Source of the DNA: Oscillospiraceae bacterium
GTDB lineage: Bacteria; Bacillota; Clostridia; Oscillospirales; UBA929
Reading direction: 5' to 3'
Length of the DNA stretch: 8,144 bases
NCBI GenBank assembly: GCA_031282535.1
Contig: JAITDM010000145.1
Coordinates: forward strand, 1 to 8,144
This document shows positions 1-4,672 of the stretch, piece by piece (within the stretch, counting starts at the first letter, position 1; each line of letters opens with the position of its first letter). The translations under genes were made by a program, and so were the position numbers. The notes under the pieces were generated by a model, which was given only the letters and a program-made list of their open reading frames with translations, did no database searches and was not told the origin of the DNA.

Positions 1-916
1 TCGCGACGATGGCCTTGGCCTCGTCAAAATGATCGTTGATCCAGAGCCGCGCCCGGTACATCGCGTTCACGAAGCCCTGCACCACGTCCGGGTGCTCCGC
101 AATGAACGCCTCCGAAAAACCGCGCGTCGAGAGCCCCGCCCCCGGACTCTGGAAGATCTCCCAGGTGTTCAAAATCTCGCGCGCCTCGCCGCTCGCCACC
201 ACCGGACCGGCAAAGGGCGGGTGAGACGTCGTGATGTCGACGAGACCCTGCGCCAGAGACTGCTCCTGCTGGCCGGGCGTGCTCAGCACCACGAATTCCA
301 CCTGCTCGGGGTCCAGCCCTTTGTTCTTCAAATAGTACTTCACATACCCGTCCGAGCAGGCGGAAACGCTGCTGATGGACACCTTTTTGCCCACCGCCTC
401 CTCCAGCGACCGGATCGGGCTGTCCGCCCTCACGAGGTAGCGCACGTGCGGGTACTCCTCGTTGTCCACCATGCCGGGCGCCACCGCCTTGGTCAGGATG
501 CCCGCCAGCCGCGCCTGCGCGATGTTCGGCGGGTGCCCGGTCGTGAACGCGTCGAGCTCCCCCTGCTCGATGAGCTGATATTCCGTGATACCCTTGCCCA
601 GCACGCCGATGTATGCGAGCTCAATGCCCTCCTCCCGGAAGAAACCCAGCTCGTCCGCCACGTTGAGTTCGTTGAAGCCCGTCTGTGTGACGACGCGGAG
701 CGTAAACGGCGCCTTGTCCCCCGCCGCGCCGCCGGCCTCCCCCGTCTCCGGCTCCGCCGCCCGGTCCCCAGGCGTCGTCTTGTCCGCCGCGCCGCCGTCC
801 CCGGCCGGCGCCTGCGCCCCGGGCGCGCACGCCGCCAGCACAAACAACAAGCACACAACCAATCCCATCAACCGTCTTCCCCGCACACCACAAACGAAAA
901 CACCATTTTTTACCAT
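1..916 (-). CDS. ABC transporter substrate-binding lipoprotein, copy B (partial, C-terminus beyond left edge)
   Basis: This is an extracytoplasmic solute-binding protein of the SsuA/TauA/NrtA/THI5-like family, which would capture a small substrate for the adjacent permease and ATPase. About 305 codons are visible from an ATG at 916-914, and the frame is still open at base 1. AGGAGG lies at 926-931, nine bases upstream of the start. The N-terminus has a short basic and hydrophobic signal segment ending in a lipobox (VLAAC), so it is a predicted lipoprotein. A Gly/Ala/Thr-rich linker of about 40 residues follows, then the binding domain beginning near APFTLRVVTQTGFNELN. It is about 90% identical in protein to copy A (1049-2182), with two extra residues near the N-terminus and four fewer in the linker, both in frame. 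Differences cluster in probable ligand loops: NELN for NETN, TGHPPN for TVHPPT, SVSACSD for SIAPCND, LSTPG for LNTPG. The family is clear; the ligand (an organosulfur compound is inferred from context) is not. Confidence 0.9.
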   Translation of the reverse strand, partial: MVKNGVFVCGVRGRRLMGLVVCLLFVLAACAPGAQAPAGDGGAADKTTPGDRAAEPETGEAGGAAGDKAPFTLRVVTQTGFNELNVADELGFFREEGIELAYIGVLGKGITEYQLIEQGELDAFTTGHPPNIAQARLAGILTKAVAPGMVDNEEYPHVRYLVRADSPIRSLEEAVGKKVSISSVSACSDGYVKYYLKNKGLDPEQVEFVVLSTPGQQEQSLAQGLVDITTSHPPFAGPVVASGEAREILNTWEIFQSPGAGLSTRGFSEAFIAEHPDVVQGFVNAMYRARLWINDHFDEAKAIVA

Positions 917-935
917 TTCAAGCTGCCTCCTTCAT
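1..935 (-). repeat. Tandem gene duplication, left unit
   Basis: This stretch is about 92% identical to 1261-2201 over the part compared by eye (57 differences in bases 1-720). Similarity runs from the left edge through the start codon and Shine-Dalgarno site of copy B and stops shortly upstream. Identity is uneven: 3 differences in bases 1-180 against 54 in 181-720. Confidence 0.85.
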
Positions 936-940
936 TTGAT

Positions 941-972
941 AAAAAGGCCGACACCCCATGGGGATGTCGGCC
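941..972 (-). terminator. Rho-independent terminator/attenuator directly upstream of binding-protein copy B
   Basis: On the minus strand a perfect 8-bp stem (plus-strand arms GGCCGACA 946-953 and TGTCGGCC 965-972), extended inward by a CCC/GGG pairing with a bulge, is followed by TTTTT (945-941). The T-run ends nine bases before the AGGAGG of copy B, leaving no room for a promoter between terminator and gene. It therefore either ends the copy A transcript or is a regulated attenuator for copy B. Confidence 0.8.
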
Positions 973-992
973 TCCGGTCTTCCGGTCAACCT
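973..992 (-). repeat. 20-base leader element, copy upstream of binding-protein B
   Basis: This stretch, AGGTTGACCGGAAGACCGGA on the minus strand, is identical to 2291-2310 and in both places abuts the 5' side of a terminator stem. It contains CCGG-AAGA-CCGG, able to form a 4-bp stem with a tetraloop. DNA on its other side is not similar between the two sites, so the conservation is local. Confidence 0.7.
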
Positions 993-994
993 GG

Positions 995-1024
995 ATCATA
1001 ACAGGTATGCCTCATCGCGGACAA
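995..1024 (-). promoter_or_regulatory. Candidate sigma-A-type promoter for binding-protein copy B
   Basis: On the minus strand TTGTCC (1024-1019) is followed after 18 bases by TATGAT (1000-995), preceded by TGT as in an extended -10 element. Transcription would begin near 986-988, inside the 20-base element and just before the terminator hairpin. The -35 match is only four of six. This is a weak call from one sequence. Confidence 0.35.
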
Positions 1025-1057
1025 TTCTCCATTCTCCATTCTCAATTCTCAATTCTC
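1023..1057. repeat. Five tandem 7-bp units overlapping the stop codon of copy A
   Basis: Five units of AATTCTC or CATTCTC (plus strand, order A,C,C,A,A at the first base) run head to tail without gaps. The last units encode the terminal Glu-Asn of copy A and contain its TGA stop (1049-1051). AT-rich relative to its surroundings, it looks like an inserted or expanded simple repeat. Confidence 0.75.
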
Positions 1058-2182
1058 CCAAGTGAGGGTGGCGTCGGACGCGGGCGCGTCCTTAGGCACA
1101 AAGTCGTTCGTATAGACGTCCTCCGGCTGCACGTCGTCGGGGTTCCAGAGCCCGATCGTCTCCGAGATCTCAAACCACTTGTCGACGTAGGCCGGCGTGA
1201 TGTTTTTGCTGCTGTCGTAATAGAAGGAACTGAGATCCTCCGGAGCGAGCTCCAGATACTTCGCGACGATGGCCTTGGCCTCGTCAAAATGATCGTTGAT
1301 CCAGAGCCGCGCCCGGTACATCGCGTTCACGAAGCCCTGCACCACGTCCGGGTGCTCCGCGATGAACGCCTCCGAAAAGCCGCGCGTCGAGAGCCCCGCC
1401 CCCGGGCTCTGGAAGATCTCCCAGGTGTTCAAAATCTCGCGCGCCTCGCCGCTCGCCACCGCCGGGCCCGCAAAGGGCGGGTGGGACGTCGTGATGTCGA
1501 CGAGCCCCTGCGACAGCGCCTGTTCCTGCTGGCCGGGCGTGTTCAGCACCACGAATTCCACCTGCTCGGGGTCCAGCCCCTTGCTCTGCAGATAGTACTT
1601 CACATACCCGTCATTGCAGGGCGCGATGCTGGTGATGGACACTTTCTTGCCCACCGCCTCCTCCAGCGACTGGATCGGGCTGTCCGCCCCCACGAGGTAG
1701 CGCACGTGCGGGTATTCCTCGTTGTCCACCATGCCGGGCGCCACCGCCTTGGCCAGAATGCCCGCCAGCCGCGCCTGCGCGACGGTCGGCGGATGTACGG
1801 TCGTAAAGGCGTCGAGCTCGCCCTGTTCGATGAGCTGGAACTCCGTGACGCCCTTGGCCAGCACGCCGATGTATTCGATCTCGATGCCCTCCTCGCGGAA
1901 GAAACCCAACTCGTCCGCCACGTTGGTCTCGTTGAAGCCCGTCTGCGTGACGACGCGGAGCGTAAACGGCGCCTTGTCCCCCGCCGCGCTGCCAGCAGCC
2001 CCCGTCTCCGTCTCCACCGCCCGGCCATCCGTCTGGGCCGCCGGCGTCGTCTTGTCCGCCGCGCCGCCGTCCCCGGCCGGCGCACGCGCCCCGGGCGCGC
2101 ACGCCGCCAGCACAAACAACAAGCACACAACCAACCCCGCCAACCGTCTCCCACGTACACCGCAAATACCATTTTTTGACAT
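1049..2182 (-). CDS. ABC transporter substrate-binding lipoprotein, copy A
   Basis: This is a complete 377-residue solute-binding protein of the nitrate/sulfonate/taurine (SsuA/TauA/THI5-like) family. The ATG at 2182-2180 has AGGAGG nine bases upstream (2192-2197). Residues 1-28 form a lipoprotein signal peptide with lipobox LAAC; Cys28 would be lipidated. Residues 29-70 are a low-complexity Gly/Ala/Thr linker tethering the domain to the membrane. The binding fold starts near residue 72 (FTLRVVTQTGFNETN). It carries family-like segments ADELGFFREEGIEIEY (89-104), the LIEQGELDAFTTVHPP pocket region (117-132), SLEEAVGKKVSITS (172-185) and the hinge-side DITTSHPPFAG (229-239). It lies downstream of the permease gene but is separated from it by a terminator (2256-2291), so expression depends on read-through or its own control. 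It is a tandem paralogue of copy B. The last two codons and the stop run into a 7-bp tandem repeat. The ligand is unknown. Confidence 0.93.
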   Translation of the reverse strand: MSKNGICGVRGRRLAGLVVCLLFVLAACAPGARAPAGDGGAADKTTPAAQTDGRAVETETGAAGSAAGDKAPFTLRVVTQTGFNETNVADELGFFREEGIEIEYIGVLAKGVTEFQLIEQGELDAFTTVHPPTVAQARLAGILAKAVAPGMVDNEEYPHVRYLVGADSPIQSLEEAVGKKVSITSIAPCNDGYVKYYLQSKGLDPEQVEFVVLNTPGQQEQALSQGLVDITTSHPPFAGPAVASGEAREILNTWEIFQSPGAGLSTRGFSEAFIAEHPDVVQGFVNAMYRARLWINDHFDEAKAIVAKYLELAPEDLSSFYYDSSKNITPAYVDKWFEISETIGLWNPDDVQPEDVYTNDFVPKDAPASDATLTWEN

Positions 2183-2201
2183 TTCAAACTGCCTCCTTCG
2201 T
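1261..2201 (-). repeat. Tandem gene duplication, right unit
   Basis: This is the matching unit of the direct repeat, holding most of binding-protein copy A. The two units differ by an in-frame 12-base difference in the linker and an in-frame 6-base difference near the N-terminus, so both genes stay open. Confidence 0.85.
2192..2197 (-). promoter_or_regulatory. Strong Shine-Dalgarno site of binding-protein copy A
   Basis: AGGAGG on the minus strand lies nine bases before the ATG. The same site and spacing are kept in copy B (926-931), in line with the high expression expected of binding proteins. Confidence 0.7.
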
Positions 2202-2255
2202 CCACGCTTTCATTCGTACTTTCCGGTCATCCGCCGCCGCTTGACTGTTATCTGT

Positions 2256-2291
2256 AAAAAAAACCGGCACCCCAATAGAAGGTGTCGGTTT
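2256..2291 (-). terminator. Rho-independent terminator/attenuator between the permease gene and binding-protein copy A
   Basis: On the minus strand an 11-bp stem (plus-strand arms 2261-2271 and 2281-2291, one mismatch) with a 9-base loop is followed by eight T residues. It lies 77 bp after the permease stop and 73 bp before the copy A start codon. It would end the cysK-to-permease transcript or act as an attenuator controlling read-through into the binding-protein gene. I see no convincing promoter between it and the gene. Confidence 0.75.
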
Positions 2292-2310
2292 CCGGTCTTC
2301 CGGTCAACCT
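2291..2310 (-). repeat. 20-base leader element, copy upstream of binding-protein A
   Basis: Identical in all 20 bases to 973-992 and again directly before the terminator stem. It may be part of a regulatory leader or a remnant of the duplication that produced the two binding-protein genes. Confidence 0.7.
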
Positions 2311-2368
2311 TAGCCCGTTTGCGTCATCCCCGGCCCGCGACCGGTCCGCCGTGCGCGGCGCCCGATGC

Positions 2369-3169
2369 TCAGGCCGCCGGTTTGGCCGCCGTGGTGCCCG
2401 CCTCGTCGCGCCAGCGGAAGCTGCGCCGTTCGAGGGCCTCCAGGGAGTAGTTGAGCAGCACGCCCATCACGGCCATCACGACGATGTAGGCGAACATCTC
2501 CGGCACCTTCATGTTGGCCTGGTAGAAATAGAGCGCGTACCCGAGCCCCCGGTTCGCGGCGATCATCTCCGCCGCGATCAGGATGAGAATCGAGTTCGTC
2601 GCGCTGATCCGCGCGCCCGTGAAGATGTGCGGGAGCGAAGCCGGCAAAATCACGCTGGCAAACAGCCGGACCGGCCTCGTCCCCATCGATCGGGACGCCT
2701 TGACGAGCTGCGGGTCCACGCTCCGCACGCCGGAGACCGTGTTTAGCAGCACCGCCCAGAGCACGCCCCAGAAGATGACCGTCACCTTGGACACCTCGCC
2801 GATGCCGAAGAACATGACAAACACGGGCAGCAGCGCCAACACGGGCATGTTGCGGAAGAGCTGCAGCAGCGGGCTTAAAAACTGCCCGAACTTTTTGACC
2901 CAACCGATCGCCAGCCCCAGCGGGATGGCGACCGTCAACCCCAGGCCAAACCCCAGCAGGGACCGCTGCAGACTGATGGCCGCATGCCGCCACAGCGCCC
3001 CGCTGGCCGTCTCTTTGCCGAGGGCGGCCATCACCTCGGTGAACGGAGGCAAAAACAGCGGATTGACCAGCACGCCCAACCGCCCCAACACCTCCCACAG
3101 GGTCAGGAAGATCAAAATCGCCAGAGAGCTGTATACAACATGCCCCGTCTTCTTCCACACTTTTTTCAC
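2369..3169 (-). CDS. ABC transporter permease, SsuC/TauC/NrtB type
   Basis: This is the membrane-spanning subunit of the importer (BPD_transp_1 fold), which would work as a homodimer with the ATPase encoded at 6175-7110. It has about 266 residues, with roughly six hydrophobic segments: VVYSSLAILIFLTLWEVLG, SLLGFGLGLTVAIPLGLAIGW, VLALLPVFVMFFGIGEV, VTVIFWGVLWAVLL, SILILIAAEMIAA and FAYIVVMAVMGVLL. The cytoplasmic EAA loop that docks the ATPase is present (KASRSMGTRPVRLFASVILP followed by ASLPHIFTGARIS). The start is uncertain. A TTG at 3178 is possible, but AGGGGG (3180-3185) is only one base from it and ten bases from the GTG at 3169, which gives an MKKVWKK N-terminus, so I prefer the GTG. 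It is 82 bp downstream of the NifK-like gene. That gap holds a small 6-bp hairpin (3204-3218) and no clear promoter. An intrinsic terminator lies 77 bp after the stop. Confidence 0.93.
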   Translation of the reverse strand: MKKVWKKTGHVVYSSLAILIFLTLWEVLGRLGVLVNPLFLPPFTEVMAALGKETASGALWRHAAISLQRSLLGFGLGLTVAIPLGLAIGWVKKFGQFLSPLLQLFRNMPVLALLPVFVMFFGIGEVSKVTVIFWGVLWAVLLNTVSGVRSVDPQLVKASRSMGTRPVRLFASVILPASLPHIFTGARISATNSILILIAAEMIAANRGLGYALYFYQANMKVPEMFAYIVVMAVMGVLLNYSLEALERRSFRWRDEAGTTAAKPAA

Positions 3170-3179
3170 TGAAACCAAG

Positions 3180-3185
3180 CCCCCT
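3180..3185 (-). promoter_or_regulatory. Shine-Dalgarno site favouring the GTG start of the permease
   Basis: Read on the minus strand the bases are AGGGGG, ten bases before the GTG at 3169 and one base before the alternative TTG at 3178. The spacing favours the GTG. Confidence 0.5.
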
Positions 3186-3203
3186 ATCCCGTTCTTCCGG
3201 GCG

Positions 3204-3218
3204 CAGCCGCCGCGGCTG
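3204..3218 (-). other. Small GC-rich hairpin between the NifK-like and permease genes
   Basis: A perfect 6-bp inverted repeat (CAGCCG / CGGCTG) with a 3-base loop lies in the 82-bp gap. No T-run follows on the minus strand, so it is not a terminator. It could slow RNA decay or processing, or be chance in GC-rich DNA. Confidence 0.3.
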
Positions 3219-3251
3219 ATGATTTCTCAAAAATAAGAATTTCGCTGTGGC

Positions 3252-4556
3252 TCACGTGAACCGGGTGAGCACCACGGAGTAGACGTCCTCCAGAAACTTG
3301 AGACCGCCCTCGTAGCCCACATAGGAGCTGTTGATGACGAGCCGCTCGTTCAACGGCCAGGCGATGGACAGAAAGTGTGCGTTTGTGTCGCGCGCCACCT
3401 TCTTCTCCCACGCGCTGCCGATGATCAGCGGGTAGCCGTGGTAGTCGGCCCCGCGGATCTCGTTTTGTACGAGGTAGCCGTCCGTCTCGAAGGAGACCTC
3501 CGCCTCGATGTCATAGTTCATGTCGCGAAAATACCCCTCGATGTCCGCCCGATACTTCTCCGGCACGTCCTCCATCGCATACTGCCGCTGCGGGAACAGC
3601 CCCATGTCATTGACGAGGAAGCGGGTCAGCGCGAGGGCGTACTGGGTGTCCGCGGCGACGGTGAAGCGCTTGGACATGATGCGGTTTTCGAGGAAGATGT
3701 CGGCGTAGCGCTCGATGTAGTGGTAATACCGGCTCTCCTTCTCCGCGACGACGCGCTCGACCACGTCGCTTGGGATCCCCGTGAAGGCGCCCACCGCGCG
3801 CAGGAATTTGCTCGTTTCGCAGGCGCCGACGGGCAGGTTCGGGTAATGCAGGTACGGCGTGCCGAATCTCTCTTCGAGCAGCTGCGCGCTCGACAGCCCC
3901 AGCCAGGGGTTTACGACGAGATTGCACTGCGCGCGGGGGATACGGTCCACATGTTTCAGCCCGCGGCCATACCCGAAGATGATGTTGGCCGTGAGCCCGA
4001 TGTCGGCGAGCAGCCCCTCCAGCGCCGTGAGGTTGCCCTCCCAGAAGGGGTCGTGGAACGGGAGGCTCGCGAACACGTTGACGAGCCCCTTCTCCGTCCC
4101 GCCGGCCGCCGGCCGGCTCAAATACTGCGTAAACAGCGCCTCCAGCACCCACTCGTACCCCTGGTAGTTGCTCCCCTTGAACCCCGCCGTGGAGGCGTGG
4201 ATCACCGGCTGGCCCGCCGTGCGGAATCCGCGCACGACCTCCCCGGCGTCGTCCCCGATGATCTCGGAGGAGCAGCCGGTGAGCACGACGTAGAGGTCCG
4301 CGTCGATGACGCGGAGGGCGTTTTCGACCACCTCCCGCAGGCGCTGTTCGCCGCCGAAGACGATCTCTGTCTCCGCGATGTTCGTACACGGAAAGATCCG
4401 TGGGGCAAAATGGCCGGAGGTGCCGTTTCCGGCTGTCAGTTTGTCCGCGCAGCCCGGCCCCGCGTGGAGGATGGGCAGCACCCGCTCGATGGCCTGCACG
4501 GTCTGCAGCGCGCCCAGCGCGCACTTGTATCGCACCTGATCCAGTGTCCTTGCCAT
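3252..4556 (-). CDS. Nitrogenase-like component 1, beta (NifK-like) subunit
   Basis: This is a 434-residue member of the nitrogenase component 1 / oxidoreductase superfamily (NifD/K/E/N, BchN/B, Mar, CfbD), the presumed partner of the NifD-like protein encoded just upstream. The three cysteines that bridge the P-cluster in NifK are all present with nearly native spacing: Cys12 (YKCALGALQ), Cys36 (HAGPGC) and Cys95 (TGCSSEIIGDD); NifK has Cys70, 95 and 153. IAETEIVFGGEQRLRE (60-75) matches the FGG helix region. The C-terminal block SAWEKKVARDTNAHF ... YEGGLKFLEDVYSVV resembles the end of NifK. It is shorter than catalytic NifK (about 520 residues) and lacks the NifK N-terminal extension. The ATG at 4556 is preferred because AGGAG (4565-4569) lies eight bases upstream; the GTG at 4565 would overlap that site. 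It probably supplies half of a P-cluster-like [Fe-S] centre in an alpha2-beta2 complex. The substrate is unknown. Confidence 0.9.
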   Translation of the reverse strand: MARTLDQVRYKCALGALQTVQAIERVLPILHAGPGCADKLTAGNGTSGHFAPRIFPCTNIAETEIVFGGEQRLREVVENALRVIDADLYVVLTGCSSEIIGDDAGEVVRGFRTAGQPVIHASTAGFKGSNYQGYEWVLEALFTQYLSRPAAGGTEKGLVNVFASLPFHDPFWEGNLTALEGLLADIGLTANIIFGYGRGLKHVDRIPRAQCNLVVNPWLGLSSAQLLEERFGTPYLHYPNLPVGACETSKFLRAVGAFTGIPSDVVERVVAEKESRYYHYIERYADIFLENRIMSKRFTVAADTQYALALTRFLVNDMGLFPQRQYAMEDVPEKYRADIEGYFRDMNYDIEAEVSFETDGYLVQNEIRGADYHGYPLIIGSAWEKKVARDTNAHFLSIAWPLNERLVINSSYVGYEGGLKFLEDVYSVVLTRFT

Positions 4557-4564
4557 GGGCCTCA

Positions 4565-4569
4565 CTCCT
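4565..4569 (-). promoter_or_regulatory. Shine-Dalgarno site fixing the NifK-like start
   Basis: AGGAG on the minus strand lies eight bases before the ATG at 4556. It overlaps the in-frame GTG at 4565-4563, which makes that earlier start unlikely. Confidence 0.7.
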
Positions 4570-4608
4570 GTCGCTTATCTGCGTCCCTCATCATACGGCG
4601 TTTGCCGG

Positions 4609-4668
4609 GACGCCTCGCACACGCGGGACGCTGTGGGCAGCGTCCCCTGCCATGACGCCTCGCATACG
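4609..4668. repeat. 15-bp imperfect direct repeat flanking a hairpin
   Basis: GACGCCTCGCACACG at 4609-4623 and GACGCCTCGCATACG at 4654-4668 differ by one base and bracket the perfect hairpin at 4625-4646. The arrangement fills much of the 116-bp gap between the two nitrogenase-like genes. It looks like a small intergenic repeat element, possibly dispersed in the genome, but this cannot be tested from one window. Confidence 0.5.
4625..4646 (-). other. Perfect 9-bp hairpin in the NifD-like/NifK-like intergenic gap
   Basis: The arms GGGACGCTG (4625-4633) and CAGCGTCCC (4638-4646) pair perfectly around a 4-base loop. No T-run follows on the minus strand, so a rho-independent terminator is unlikely. 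It could be an mRNA processing or stability element that sets the ratio of the two subunits. Confidence 0.55.
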
Positions 4669-4672
4669 GTGG

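Noticed and set aside
1..916. Copy B as a pseudogene or truncated remnant
   Set aside because: Both length differences from copy A are multiples of three, no stop occurs in frame, and the signal peptide and Shine-Dalgarno site are intact. It is cut only by the window edge.
29..2179. A 716-codon open frame on the plus strand spanning both binding-protein genes
   Set aside because: It is antisense to two clear lipoprotein genes, rich in Arg/His/Leu with internal repetition that only reflects the duplication, and has no recognisable domain. It results from GC-rich codon bias on the other strand.
2291..2310. TTGACC inside the 20-base element as a -35 box
   Set aside because: No acceptable -10 sequence lies 15-19 bases downstream in either copy; the positions fall in the terminator stem.
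2291..2345. A c-di-GMP-I (GEMM) riboswitch suggested by GACGCAAA and GGGCTAAGG in the leader of copy A
   Set aside because: The resemblance is limited to short stretches, the paired stems and tetraloop receptor of that class are not there, and the leader of copy B lacks these bases.
4625..4646. The intergenic hairpin as a rho-independent terminator
   Set aside because: No T-run follows on either strand, and termination here would uncouple the two subunits of one enzyme.
3375..4655. A 426-codon open frame on the plus strand
   Set aside because: It lies antisense to the NifK-like gene, whose cysteine motifs are intact, and its translation has the Arg/Asp/Val-rich look of a shadow frame.
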